Notes: generated by a model from the sequence alone, not told the origin. 39,044 bases of DNA from CAVZLD01 sp964522605 (GCA_964522605.1 CAZFWV010000026.1:1-39044); one strand, 5' to 3'. Positions 8,024 through 17,125 are shown, counted from the first letter of the stretch. Numbers and translations are program-made.

Positions 8024-10156
8024 GTGTCCGTGACGTTTGATCCTTATCATCAGTGGCTAGGAATCCGCGATCCTGCGCGGCCACCGAACCACTATCGGCT
8101 GCTCGGGATTGAGCTGTTCGAGGCGGATCCGGACGTGATCATCACGGCGGCGGACCGCCAGATGGCTCATCTGCGGACGTTTCAACACGGGCAGGATTCC
8201 GACGTCTCCCAGCAGCTGCTGAACGAGGTGGCTGCGGCCAAGGTCTGTCTGCTCCATGCGGAAAAGAAGGCCGCGTATGACGAGCGCTTGCGGACGGCCT
8301 ACAGCCCGCAGGCTCCCCCGGCCCCCGCCAAGAAAGAACGGACCCCCGCACCGGAACTGCCGCAGGTCACGCCCTCCAGCAGTCTCGAGCTTCGACCACC
8401 GGGCCGCAGTGCGCGGCAGAGGCGGCGGCGACGCCTGATCGCGGCCGTCGTGCTGATCCCGCTGATTGCAGCCGCGGCTGGGTACGGATTAATCCAGTGG
8501 CAGCACCGATGGACGGATCCAGCCGAACAGACGGTCGATGCCGAAGCGGCGGGGGAGCCCCCGAGGAGCGACACCGAACCCAGCGACTTGCAGCCTCCCG
8601 ACCAGAAGCTCCCCAACGCCCCCTCAGGCGACGCTATCGGTAACCCGGCGGCAGTCCCCAATCTGGGCTCGACACCTCCCAGCGAGCCCCCTGTGACGTC
8701 CGTTGAGCCGCCGGCTGCCGCAGTCTGGGACACTCCGGACCGGACTAGTAGAAAACCTCCGCAGTTCGCCGAGTCGGATCCGTTACGATCGTTCCTGCTG
8801 TTAGTCTCGCGACGCGATCTTCCGGCTGCCGAGGCGGTGCTCGAGGAGTTTCAAAAGGCAGAAGCTCGACCGAACCAGCCGCTGCGGATACTGGAAATCG
8901 ATCGGATGACGGTGGCCCAGGCCGAAAACGTACTCTTCCTCATCCAACGGTTCTGGCAGGCCGTCGACGAGGCCCATTCCAGGCTGGTCGCGGGTGTAAC
9001 GCTCAATTATCGAGAGCAGCCGGTCACGGTATCGGCTGTGATGCCGACCAGTGTGGTGTTGCAGGCCGCCAGCGGTGAGGAACGACCGTTCGATCTGCGG
9101 CGATCCGAGATTCCGATCGACGTTGCGATTGCATTGGTCGAATGGCGGTTTGCCGATGCACTTCCCACGGCCTGGCGGATGATCGGATGCGTGTTGACCC
9201 TGGATCAGGAGGGCGATGAGACGCGTGCGCAGGAGTATTTTCAGCAGGCCGAACTACACGGATTCTCGACCCAGCAGTTGGTGGGATTCTTTGAACGGCG
9301 AGACGTAATGACGTCGGAGGCAACCGAACTCGATGCGCCTGTGCGCGAGCCAACTCCATCGGACATATTGTCCATACCCGACACTGCCTCCAGGTCCACC
9401 ATCCGCTCGGCAGACAGCACCGCCGCTCTGGATGAGTCGGTGGAGCGATCGGATGCCACTTCTCCCGCAGATTCTGCCCGACCGGTTGATCCTACCTCGA
9501 CGGCCGCCACCAAGCCAAGCGACGATATCGCCTCCACCGACGACTCCTCTCCCGCCGCTGCCCCCGGATCGCCGTCGGAGCGGCCTCGGTGGTCGATTCC
9601 CGATCCCGCTGCCCAGACAGGCGTTCTGAGGGATGTCCAGCTCGAGTTGCGTAGCGAGCTGAACCAATCACTGACGAAGCAGGAATATGCGCGTCGGTTT
9701 CTGGAGAAGTCGGTCTCCGCCCAACACGATCCGATTCGTTATTACGTGTTACTACGTGCAGCGATAAATCACGGGATGGAATCTGGAGACGTTGCCACCG
9801 CGCTAGGAGCACTCGATCCTCTACTAAACTCCTACGAGATCAACGATGGCCAAGCATTGCGGCGATTGGTTGTCCAAGGTTTAGAGCGAGCGTTGGAGAA
9901 GGCGAATGGCAATCAGACGTTGGATGCCAAATCCGCCATGGATCTCGCGCGCGCCTGGCAAGAACTGGAGGTCCCATTATCACTGGCGAAGGAGACGGAG
10001 CGATATGCCCTCGAGCGGGCGAAGAAGTGGTATCAGAGTGCCTTAGCATCTGCCGATCGAACCCAGGCGTTGGAGATTAGACGTCAAATCCAGCAGATTG
10101 CCGCTCAACTCGATACCATCGAGCACGGCGCTCGCACTCCTCGAAAGACCCCATGA
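8024..10156 (+). CDS. Planctomycete J-like-domain membrane protein, function unknown
   Basis: A 710-residue protein with an N-terminal domain (about 4-92) that resembles a degenerate DnaJ domain: NHYRLLGI at the start and KKAAYDERLR at the end, but no HPD tripeptide, so Hsp70 stimulation is unlikely. A proline-rich linker leads to one transmembrane helix (about 138-160) preceded by five arginines, predicting the N-terminus inside. The remainder has a Pro/Ser/Asp-rich spacer, a helical part (about 250-420), a second low-complexity stretch (about 440-530) and a helical C-terminus. The start GTG at 8024 is uncertain (GTG at 8030 is an alternative) because no clear ribosome site is visible. The stop overlaps the next gene as ATGA, coupling it to a glycosyltransferase. 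Similar N-termini occur on many planctomycete proteins; a scaffold role is only inference. Confidence 0.8.
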   Translation: MSVTFDPYHQWLGIRDPARPPNHYRLLGIELFEADPDVIITAADRQMAHLRTFQHGQDSDVSQQLLNEVAAAKVCLLHAEKKAAYDERLRTAYSPQAPPAPAKKERTPAPELPQVTPSSSLELRPPGRSARQRRRRRLIAAVVLIPLIAAAAGYGLIQWQHRWTDPAEQTVDAEAAGEPPRSDTEPSDLQPPDQKLPNAPSGDAIGNPAAVPNLGSTPPSEPPVTSVEPPAAAVWDTPDRTSRKPPQFAESDPLRSFLLLVSRRDLPAAEAVLEEFQKAEARPNQPLRILEIDRMTVAQAENVLFLIQRFWQAVDEAHSRLVAGVTLNYREQPVTVSAVMPTSVVLQAASGEERPFDLRRSEIPIDVAIALVEWRFADALPTAWRMIGCVLTLDQEGDETRAQEYFQQAELHGFSTQQLVGFFERRDVMTSEATELDAPVREPTPSDILSIPDTASRSTIRSADSTAALDESVERSDATSPADSARPVDPTSTAATKPSDDIASTDDSSPAAAPGSPSERPRWSIPDPAAQTGVLRDVQLELRSELNQSLTKQEYARRFLEKSVSAQHDPIRYYVLLRAAINHGMESGDVATALGALDPLLNSYEINDGQALRRLVVQGLERALEKANGNQTLDAKSAMDLARAWQELEVPLSLAKETERYALERAKKWYQSALASADRTQALEIRRQIQQIAAQLDTIEHGARTPRKTP

Positions 10157-11394
10157 AAATCCTGCTGATTCATCAGTATTTCCTCGGTGCGAATGAAGGC
10201 GGAGGATCGCGATTCAACGAGATGACGCGTTTATGGAGTGAGCAAGGCCATCGCGTCACAGTGATTGCCGGAATGGTCCACTACACGACAGGAAAGAAGT
10301 CGCCGAAATATCGCAAGAAATTCATCGTGAGAGAGTCGCTGTCGCACGGACGGACGGTTTACCGATGCCATGTCTCCCAAGCGTACAACTCGAATTTCCT
10401 GGGAAGACTCTGGGCGTATTTTTCGTTTGTCTTCTCAAGTGCATTGTGCGGCGTGTTCGCGGTGAGAGGAAAATACGATGTTGTGGTTGTCACATCCCCA
10501 CCGCTATTTGTTGGCATTACGGGATACATCCTCGCGACAGTCAAGCGAGCGAAACTGGTCTTCGAGATCCGCGATTTGTGGCCCGAATCAGCCATAGATA
10601 CTGGTGTACTAACGCATCCCGTCTTGATCCGGCTGGCTCAATGGCTTGAAAAATGGATTTACCGAAGAGCAGATCTGATCAATACACTAACGCCAGCATT
10701 TCGCCGAATCCTGATTGACATCAAGGAAGTCCCGGCCCAAAAAGTAATGATGATACCGAATGCCGCAGATTTCTCTTTCGTCGAGAACATATCAAGTGAC
10801 TACGATCGCACAACATTCCGTCGACAACATGGACTCGAAGGCAAATTCGTAATCATCTACGTAGGTGCTCACGGCGTGGCAAACGACTTGATGCAACTTG
10901 TCGACGCTGCCCAGCTACTACAAGACACGCGTGCCTTCTTCCTCTGCATCGGTGAGGGCATGGAGAAACCGAAGTTAGAGTCAGAGGTGGCCCGGCGCGA
11001 CTTGCACAACATCAGCTTCCTCGCTGCCGTCTCAAAGTCAGATGTTTTCCAATACATCTTGGCTGCCGACGCGGGAACAGCTGTGCTCAAGAAGTGTGAC
11101 ACCTTTCGAACTGTCTATTCCAACAAGACTTTCGATTACATGAGTTGTCGCAAGCCCATTCTGATGGCAATTGACGGAGCTTCACGTGAACTCATCGAAA
11201 ATGCACGGTGTGGTCTATTCATCGAACCGGGCGACGCGGAGGCTTTCCGGACCCAGGTTCTGAAGTACCTCCAAGATCCTCGTCTCGTCGCCGAACATGG
11301 TGAAAATGGCTATCGCTATGCACGTGAACATTTCGACCGAAGGGCGTTAGCTGCACGATATCTGGACACGTTACAGAGGCTGCACAACCCGTGA
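10153..11394 (+). CDS. Glycosyltransferase family 4 (WbuB-like)
   Basis: A 413-residue GT-B glycosyltransferase. The N-terminus MKILLIHQYF with an early Gly-Gly-Gly-Ser segment, the central FEIRDLWPESAIDTG motif and the C-terminal NKTFDYMSCRKPILMAIDG block match the WbuB-like GT4 group that transfers amino sugars such as N-acetylfucosamine. It probably adds a sugar from a UDP-sugar to the lipid-linked repeat unit at the cytoplasmic membrane face. It starts inside the stop codon of the J-like protein (ATGA) and ends in a GTGA overlap with the GNAT gene, forming a tightly coupled trio. Base use is visibly more AT-rich than in genes 1926-10156, suggesting that the variable part of the locus begins here. 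The exact donor cannot be assigned. Confidence 0.93.
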   Translation: MKILLIHQYFLGANEGGGSRFNEMTRLWSEQGHRVTVIAGMVHYTTGKKSPKYRKKFIVRESLSHGRTVYRCHVSQAYNSNFLGRLWAYFSFVFSSALCGVFAVRGKYDVVVVTSPPLFVGITGYILATVKRAKLVFEIRDLWPESAIDTGVLTHPVLIRLAQWLEKWIYRRADLINTLTPAFRRILIDIKEVPAQKVMMIPNAADFSFVENISSDYDRTTFRRQHGLEGKFVIIYVGAHGVANDLMQLVDAAQLLQDTRAFFLCIGEGMEKPKLESEVARRDLHNISFLAAVSKSDVFQYILAADAGTAVLKKCDTFRTVYSNKTFDYMSCRKPILMAIDGASRELIENARCGLFIEPGDAEAFRTQVLKYLQDPRLVAEHGENGYRYAREHFDRRALAARYLDTLQRLHNP

Positions 11395-12065
11395 TTACAG
11401 AACTCCAGAACAACCACGGGCGCGCTGTCGCTCAACTGCACCGGGATGGCATTCAAACTGGATTTCTCTCTTCACTCGGATTGCCTTTTCTTTCCTCGTT
11501 GTATCAAGCGATCCATAGCGCCCCCAATTCCATCGTGCTTTGCGACGTTGCGACAAGCGGAGTGTTGGGCTTTGTCGCAGGAACGACTTCGACCAAGATG
11601 ATGTATCGGTGGGTCCTGCCCCGCTATGGCCTGCAATTGTTCGCGAGAGCGGTGCCGTCCTTATCGCGGCCTACGGACCTGGCGAGAATCTGGGAAACCA
11701 TTCGGTACACGGGGAAAAGCCGCGCCCTTCCGGACAACGCAACCGTCGATTGTGTCGAGGCCGAATTACTGGCAATTGCAGTCGATTCATCCCACCAAGG
11801 ACAGGGCGTTGGCAGAATGCTCGTGACTGCGTTGGAACAGTGGTTCGTTTCCCGCGGAGTCAGCCGTTACAAGGTGGTGACTTCCGCGTCCGACCGATTG
11901 TCGAACCAGTTCTATTTACGATGCGGGTTTTCCCAGACACGATCGTTCATCCATCATGGGAACGAGATGAATGAGTATGCAAAAATCGTGTCGAGCGTGG
12001 CGACACGACAATCGAATCTTGACGTCCAGTGCCCGGCAAATTCGGATATCAGTCCGAAAATGTAG
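11391..12065 (+). CDS. GNAT-family N-acetyltransferase
   Basis: A 224-residue acetyltransferase of the GNAT fold. The acetyl-CoA phosphate-binding signature HQGQGVGRML lies at 135-144 (Gln136, Gly137, Gly139, Gly141), followed by a conserved FYLRCGF segment near the C-terminus. It starts with GTG overlapping the upstream glycosyltransferase stop as GTGA. Its 3' end overlaps the convergent phosphoglycosyl transferase gene by 17 bases. In this neighbourhood, next to a dehydratase and a LegC-type aminotransferase, it could N-acetylate a UDP-4-amino-4,6-dideoxy sugar, replacing the PglD role. That role is inferred only from position; GNAT proteins have many substrates. Confidence 0.88.
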   Translation: MITELQNNHGRAVAQLHRDGIQTGFLSSLGLPFLSSLYQAIHSAPNSIVLCDVATSGVLGFVAGTTSTKMMYRWVLPRYGLQLFARAVPSLSRPTDLARIWETIRYTGKSRALPDNATVDCVEAELLAIAVDSSHQGQGVGRMLVTALEQWFVSRGVSRYKVVTSASDRLSNQFYLRCGFSQTRSFIHHGNEMNEYAKIVSSVATRQSNLDVQCPANSDISPKM

Positions 12066-12732
12066 GGGAAAAAAAAGGCACAAGTTCTGTGGGCGGCGTG
12101 GGCAATGAAGGAAAGCATCGCCAAACGATGCTCGACCGGGGAACGACAATCACCCAGATTGTGATGAGAATGAGGAGGAGATACGTTCCCAAATTCTGAT
12201 GATCGACGTACCACGCTTCTAGTTGCCCCTTGTATTGCATGATGACGCGGTCGTAGAACTCGTTTGGGTCCGCCTGACCGTGCATCATCTCTTCTTCATC
12301 GCGAAAGACGATTGAGCCCAATCCGGAGAGCCCGGGACGGACCTTCGTAATTTTCGCTTGAGCCTCGGCAGAAAAGGCGTCGAAACAACGCTGCGTCTGC
12401 GGCCGAGGGCCGATGACGCTCATATCACCCTTCAACACATTGAGCAGTTGCGGAAGTTCGTTGAGTTTGGCCTTTCGCAAGATTCGCCCGACAGGCAGGA
12501 CACGAGGGTCATTGGGGAGCGTTACAGTCCCTGAACCAATATGGGGGCTATCCTTGAGCATCGTCACGAATTTGAAAACGCGAAATGTTTTGCCATTTTT
12601 CCCAATTCGCGGCTGCAAGAAGAGAACCTCACCCTCTCCCGTAAAACGGAGAACGAACACCACCAGAATCAATAAAGGGGACAGAACAAGAAGAGCCAGG
12701 CCCGAGAAGAGAATGTCACACAGTCTTTGCAT
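12049..12732 (-). CDS. Sugar transferase, second phosphoglycosyl transferase (Asn-Glu variant)
   Basis: A 227-residue monotopic phosphoglycosyl transferase with an N-terminal hydrophobic hairpin (about 8-29), FKFVTM (53-58) where most relatives have FKFRTM, NELPQL (91-96), MSVIGPRP and a C-terminal hydrophobic segment ending in a proline-rich tail. The catalytic Asp-Glu dyad reads Asn91-Glu92, unlike Asp94-Glu95 in the gene at 56-700. From memory a Bacteroidetes-like subgroup shares FKF-x-TM, the NELPQ variant and this tail. It begins three bases after the dehydratase stop (AGGA ribosome site) and is the last gene of the minus-strand cassette, whose product it presumably loads on undecaprenyl phosphate. 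The 3' end overlaps the convergent GNAT gene. Confidence 0.9.
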   Translation of the reverse strand: MQRLCDILFSGLALLVLSPLLILVVFVLRFTGEGEVLFLQPRIGKNGKTFRVFKFVTMLKDSPHIGSGTVTLPNDPRVLPVGRILRKAKLNELPQLLNVLKGDMSVIGPRPQTQRCFDAFSAEAQAKITKVRPGLSGLGSIVFRDEEEMMHGQADPNEFYDRVIMQYKGQLEAWYVDHQNLGTYLLLILITIWVIVVPRSSIVWRCFPSLPTPPTELVPFFSPTFSD

Positions 12733-12735
12733 CGT

Positions 12736-13923
12736 CTACATCCTGGCATCGAGGTATTTACCTGTCTCTCGGTGGCCGAAACCTGGCAGCATCCAATGAA
12801 ATAAGTCGATAATCGGCTCTTTTGACCACGTAGCTTGGGAGCGGATTGCTGCCACCGTTCGCGTGAAGTGGTCCAACTTGACCGTATCGTAAGTCAATTC
12901 ATTCTTAATGACGCCGATATTCTCGTAGCGATCCATATCAAGGTTGTCACGATTCGTATAAAACTCTTCGTATTCTTTTTCCCCCGTCGTATCACTCGAA
13001 AAAAAATAGCATGGCCATTGTTTGCGCTGAATTAGATCTGCAACGCCTTGTCGTGCCTCGTCTTCGCTGGAGCACACGCAAGGCTCAAACCCCAGCGCTT
13101 GAACATAGCGTACGGCAATCTCTGAAAAGGTGGTCAACTGTAGCTGATCACTCGCTTTGGGGAAAAGAATATCACGATTCTCACCCAACAAGCAGGACAT
13201 CAGACACAACTCAGCAGATTCCTGAGGGGTCATGAAATACCGCTGCACGTCATTCGGAGCCGATATGGGCTGCCGCTTGGCAAAACGCTGATTGAATCCG
13301 TGCAATAGCGAGCCGTCAGAGAAAGCCACATTGGCGAAGCGAGCAGCGGAAACCGGAAGGCTTTCGCTGCAGCGCATCAAGAACATCTCCATGATACGCT
13401 TGCTCGCCCCCATCATATTCACCGGATTGGCTGCCTTATCGGTAGATACACAGAAATACTTACGTGCCCCCTTCGCATGAGCCATTTCGAAGGTTTTGAC
13501 CGTATTGAACACATTCACCTGAATCATGCGCATCAGGGTAAAAGGATCCTTTTCACTCCTTACGTGCTTCAGCGCCGACAAATTCAATACGTAGTCATAG
13601 GCATCTTCGGCATGCATTAACGCTTCAAACTCGCGCGCGCCGCAGTCGATGGCAAACGTCCGGAAATCGCCCTTGATGTACCCGAGTGTGCTGCGAATAT
13701 CCCGCACGAGTTCGACGAGGTTATTTTCGCTGATGTCCACCACATGCAAGGCTCGCGGATGACGTTTGAAAATCTCGCGCGTCACCGCTTGGCCAATGGA
13801 ACCGGCGCCGCCAATCACAAGAAAACGACCGGCCGAGACAAGTCCACCCAACTCCTCCGCGTGAGCGGCTACATCCACCTCGAACAATGGCGTGGTTCGC
13901 CCGACCAGTTCCAGTACATTCAT
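12736..13923 (-). CDS. UDP-GlcNAc 4,6-dehydratase-like protein (WbpM/PglF type)
   Basis: A 395-residue extended SDR enzyme, soluble and lacking the membrane half of PglF/WbpM. The NAD-binding motif VIGGAGSIGQAV lies near the N-terminus and the active-site region reads STDKAANPVNMMGASKR. The usual Tyr of Y-x-x-x-K is Met here, the SMK arrangement known from WbpM/PglF-type enzymes. Expected reaction: UDP-GlcNAc to UDP-4-keto-6-deoxy-GlcNAc. The chosen ATG at 13923 overlaps the aminotransferase stop as ATGA and has a GGATGGA ribosome site; a TTG at 13950 is possible but less likely. The aminotransferase just upstream would convert its 4-keto product. A related UDP-HexNAc substrate is possible. 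Confidence 0.9.
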   Translation of the reverse strand: MNVLELVGRTTPLFEVDVAAHAEELGGLVSAGRFLVIGGAGSIGQAVTREIFKRHPRALHVVDISENNLVELVRDIRSTLGYIKGDFRTFAIDCGAREFEALMHAEDAYDYVLNLSALKHVRSEKDPFTLMRMIQVNVFNTVKTFEMAHAKGARKYFCVSTDKAANPVNMMGASKRIMEMFLMRCSESLPVSAARFANVAFSDGSLLHGFNQRFAKRQPISAPNDVQRYFMTPQESAELCLMSCLLGENRDILFPKASDQLQLTTFSEIAVRYVQALGFEPCVCSSEDEARQGVADLIQRKQWPCYFFSSDTTGEKEYEEFYTNRDNLDMDRYENIGVIKNELTYDTVKLDHFTRTVAAIRSQATWSKEPIIDLFHWMLPGFGHRETGKYLDARM

Positions 13924-15116
13924 CGATTCCATCCATTCTGGGAACGCCAATTTGCCGGAATCCGATCGGGCACACTGGAGGGAAGGTTCACAACCCGTTC
14001 CTCGAGCCAGCGAGATTCGGCGAGGCCGTCATGCTGGCATTGGCGAAACATTTCCAGGTGGGTCATCAATCGCCAAATCGGTCGCGTCATAACTCCTTGC
14101 CCGTTCGTAAACTCCAGCAGTGCTTCTCGCTGATCCGACGATGTCAAAATAATCGCATTGAGCCAGTGGTTGGAAACTGCACCCTCACGTGCACGGGCAA
14201 AAGGTATCCCAAGTCCGTCGAAGAAATCTGAATACTCCCGTGCAACAGCCGCTTTGATCTTGAGAAACTCCCCAAGCCGCTCCATTTGTGCGCAACCGAG
14301 CGCAGCGTTCAAGTTAGGTAATCGATAATTGTATCCGACCTGATCATGCACAAACTCATACGGATGTGGAACCTTGGCGGTCGTCGTTATGTGTTTGGCG
14401 CGCCTGGCCAACTCAGCGTCACCGGTCAGGATCGCCCCACCCCCGCCGGTCGTAATCACTTTATTTCCGTTGAAACTCAAGGTCGCCATCGCGCCAAAAG
14501 TTCCGGTGTGGCACCCACACACAGAACTGCCAAGTGACTCTGCCGAATCCTCCACAACCGGAATTCGGTAATCTTGGCAGATCTTCACGATTTCCTCAAT
14601 GCGGCATGGCAAACCGAACGTATGCATCGGCAGGCACGCTGCAATGCGCCGCCCGGTGGTCCTATTGTAGGCTCCCTCTCCTTGGATTTCGACGAAGTCC
14701 CCTAGGAACTGCCGCAGCGCTGTCGGGCTCATGCCCATCGTATCGCGATCTACGTCGACGAATACGGGCTGGGCCCCCGTGTACTTCACGGCGTTGCAGG
14801 TCGCAACGAACGTAAGGGCTTGAGTAACCACTTCCTGGCCGGGTTCCACTCCGGCAAGTTGGAGCGCAACGTGCAGGGCTGCTGTCCCGTTTACCGTGGC
14901 AATGGCGTAGGGTGCGCCTGTAAAGGTGGCAAGCTGCTGCTCAAAGTCGGTCACCCGCTCACCAACCGAAGACACAAAGTTCGACTCAATACAGTCAGTC
15001 AGATACTGTTTCTCATTCCCTTGGAACACCGGCCGGTGCAGCGGAATGACACCTTCCCCATAGATGCTGCGGATAAGGTCTGTGATTAACTGACATTGTG
15101 AAACGAAGGAACTCAT
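13920..15116 (-). CDS. LegC-family PLP aminotransferase (DegT/DnrJ/EryC1/StrS)
   Basis: A 398-residue fold-type I PLP enzyme that aminates a UDP-4-keto-6-deoxy sugar using glutamate. Visible signatures are VNGTAALHVALQLAG, VVEDSAESLGS with the PLP-ring Asp, and the Schiff-base Lys in FNGNKVITTGGGGAIL. The N-terminus with FIPLHRP-like sequence (GVIPLHRPVFQGNE) and overall length resemble the LegC/NHT group used for UDP-4-amino-4,6-dideoxy sugars in legionaminic acid and bacillosamine pathways. No NeuB, NeuC or NeuA homologue is in the window, so a nonulosonic acid product is not supported here. Its stop overlaps the dehydratase start. The upstream 158 bases contain no gene and no clear ribosome site, so the start is moderately sure. 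Confidence 0.92.
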   Translation of the reverse strand: MSSFVSQCQLITDLIRSIYGEGVIPLHRPVFQGNEKQYLTDCIESNFVSSVGERVTDFEQQLATFTGAPYAIATVNGTAALHVALQLAGVEPGQEVVTQALTFVATCNAVKYTGAQPVFVDVDRDTMGMSPTALRQFLGDFVEIQGEGAYNRTTGRRIAACLPMHTFGLPCRIEEIVKICQDYRIPVVEDSAESLGSSVCGCHTGTFGAMATLSFNGNKVITTGGGGAILTGDAELARRAKHITTTAKVPHPYEFVHDQVGYNYRLPNLNAALGCAQMERLGEFLKIKAAVAREYSDFFDGLGIPFARAREGAVSNHWLNAIILTSSDQREALLEFTNGQGVMTRPIWRLMTHLEMFRQCQHDGLAESRWLEERVVNLPSSVPDRIPANWRSQNGWNR

Positions 15117-15274
15117 ACTTACAATCAGGCTCAGCGTTTGACGGAGGAAATGGCGTCGCCCGGTCTAGCTTGGCCATCGAATTTCAGGGAAGCGTTGTCG
15201 TCTCTCTGCGCAACGGACTACGTTGAAGCTGAACAAATGACACCTGTGGACCCAAACGCAGTCTTTCTTCGGAG

Positions 15275-17125
15275 TCAGTCAGACCATCTGTATTCGGACA
15301 CAATACGACAGGGCTTACGGGTTTCGATTTCGAGCACGGGAAGCAGACTCCGGTCAAGGTAATGCCGAGACTCCCATCCTTCAACAAGTGAGGCACGACT
15401 GATTGGAACATCGGCTTCAATTGCCAGATGCCAGGGACCATGGACGACCTGGACCTTTCGCTCGTCCGTCGCAATGCTCCAAGACTTCGGGCAGAGCCGC
15501 CACCGCACGACACAGTTGTCCCGAAACCCATCAACCTGGTCCACAACTCGGAGAAGTGAGTTCTGGAGCACGATCTTTCGACGGTGGTGCGCCTGTTCGC
15601 AATCGCGATACCCAGCGGCAAAACAGGTCGACTCCGGACCGTCCTGCAGCGTTTCAAAATGCGTTGTGCGAAGCCAGCTTCCGAGAAGAAACCGCCCCAA
15701 ACGCGGCATTTGATTCCGGCCGTCAAACTGTACGGTGTTGTGACTGGCCGTGCCACCAAAATAGTCCATCCATTTTGATTCCGCGTTGTAACTGTACGAG
15801 CCACCATCTCTCAGTAGATTCTCCCCTCCGACCCATAGATCAACATGGAGAGCATCCGCCTGGCTGGGGCGAAAACGAAAGCGAGGGTATCGCAGCATTA
15901 CCATGGCCCGCCCCCGCCTTAGAACGGCGAATCCGCCGTCATCCGCGACATAATGGCCCGGTCCTGGCGCCATGTCGCGCGGAACGGGTACGCCGAGCCA
16001 ATCCAGCGAATGATTCCACAAACCGTTTGGTGAATAAGCACACTGTTTGGCGAAAACCGCCATCGACAGCTGGACCGTGGGCCGGAAATCGCGAAAGGCC
16101 GTACTCGTCAACGGAAATAGTCGCGCCCCGTCGTTTGCGCCCACATTCGGTCCATCGCCATTGACCGGGTTGACCATATGCCTTAGCCATTCGGCCGCCG
16201 CAATCGCTCGGGAACGCCACCGATCCGAGAAGTCTGGCAGATTTAGCTGTCGCCGCCATACCTCGACGAAAGAAAACGTGTCGAGCATCACTCGTTGGTA
16301 ATTCAGCGAGTATTGACTGAACGTTCCCTGGTGGCCAATCAACCGGGCGGCCCGATTTTCCAGCCAGCGACGTCCGATCTTCTGCCAACGCTTTCCATCT
16401 GCCCCCCCCTGCGTCGCCAGCCAACTTCCGCCAACAAAAAGCGCTGCCGCCTCGGAGGTACCATGATTGTTGTCTTGCGCCATGGCGTAATGCACCGTCG
16501 GGACAATCCTTCGCAGATGAACTCGCACCAACTCCTGCAGCCCCGATTTCGGTCTCCACACCTGTCCCAACATGAGCGCCGCACACGCCAAATGCAGCAC
16601 GCGAATCGAAGCCTCCTGGCCGCACTTCCAATTCGGCCCCCGATAGGGGCTATTCCGAGCACACCAATCGGTCAACCAAGTATTCATCCTCTCGAGTGCC
16701 CCATGATCTCCATTCCGCACGTGCTGGGCAAACGCCAGCACCCAGTCCATCCGTGAAAACTCCCAGATCAGCTTGATATCGCCCACGGATGGATCAAAAT
16801 CGGGAATTCGATACCAAGGGCGGTCGGGTGAGTCGATCCGCTGGCCTGTCAGAGGATTGGTGAACCAATCCGGCGGACCGTCGTTAATCGCAATCCGCCA
16901 TCGGCCGAAGAGCCATGCTGATGTTTGCCAATTGTCGATCGGCGTCACCGGCAGCGGCGACAATTTCGAGTCGCCGAAGAAGGGTCCGATCGGGGCAGGA
17001 GCACGTAATCGACAGACAGGGCTAGTGCCGGACTTCACACCCAAGCGGTAACCCAAGACCCTAGCAACATTTGGCAATCCGAGTGCGTATGCGACACGTG
17101 CGCTTTCGATGAGAGAACCCGTCAC
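15275..17125 (-). CDS. Heparinase II/III-family protein, no signal peptide
   Basis: A 616-residue protein with an N-terminal alpha/alpha toroid (about 80-390) and a C-terminal beta-sandwich (about 400-610), the layout of heparinase II/III and alginate lyase relatives. Motif residues include Asn219-Asn220-His221 in DNNHGTSEAA, His427 in DALHVDLWVGGENLL, and GTASHNTVQFDG with a second His. These are family-conserved candidate catalytic or metal sites for uronic acid beta-elimination. The N-terminus has no signal peptide, so it appears cytoplasmic, as in other members found in capsule clusters. It lies between the polymerase-like gene and the aminotransferase and is likely co-transcribed. Linked occurrence with a bi-domain oxidoreductase (4319-6520) is typical from memory. 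ManNAcA made by WecBC is a plausible uronic component. Start GTG is probable but without a strong ribosome site. Confidence 0.88.
   Translation of the reverse strand: MTGSLIESARVAYALGLPNVARVLGYRLGVKSGTSPVCRLRAPAPIGPFFGDSKLSPLPVTPIDNWQTSAWLFGRWRIAINDGPPDWFTNPLTGQRIDSPDRPWYRIPDFDPSVGDIKLIWEFSRMDWVLAFAQHVRNGDHGALERMNTWLTDWCARNSPYRGPNWKCGQEASIRVLHLACAALMLGQVWRPKSGLQELVRVHLRRIVPTVHYAMAQDNNHGTSEAAALFVGGSWLATQGGADGKRWQKIGRRWLENRAARLIGHQGTFSQYSLNYQRVMLDTFSFVEVWRRQLNLPDFSDRWRSRAIAAAEWLRHMVNPVNGDGPNVGANDGARLFPLTSTAFRDFRPTVQLSMAVFAKQCAYSPNGLWNHSLDWLGVPVPRDMAPGPGHYVADDGGFAVLRRGRAMVMLRYPRFRFRPSQADALHVDLWVGGENLLRDGGSYSYNAESKWMDYFGGTASHNTVQFDGRNQMPRLGRFLLGSWLRTTHFETLQDGPESTCFAAGYRDCEQAHHRRKIVLQNSLLRVVDQVDGFRDNCVVRWRLCPKSWSIATDERKVQVVHGPWHLAIEADVPISRASLVEGWESRHYLDRSLLPVLEIETRKPCRIVSEYRWSD

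Noticed and set aside
13920..15116. Legionaminic or other nonulosonic acid pathway
   Set aside because: The LegC-type aminotransferase suggests it, but NeuB, NeuC and NeuA homologues are not in the window.
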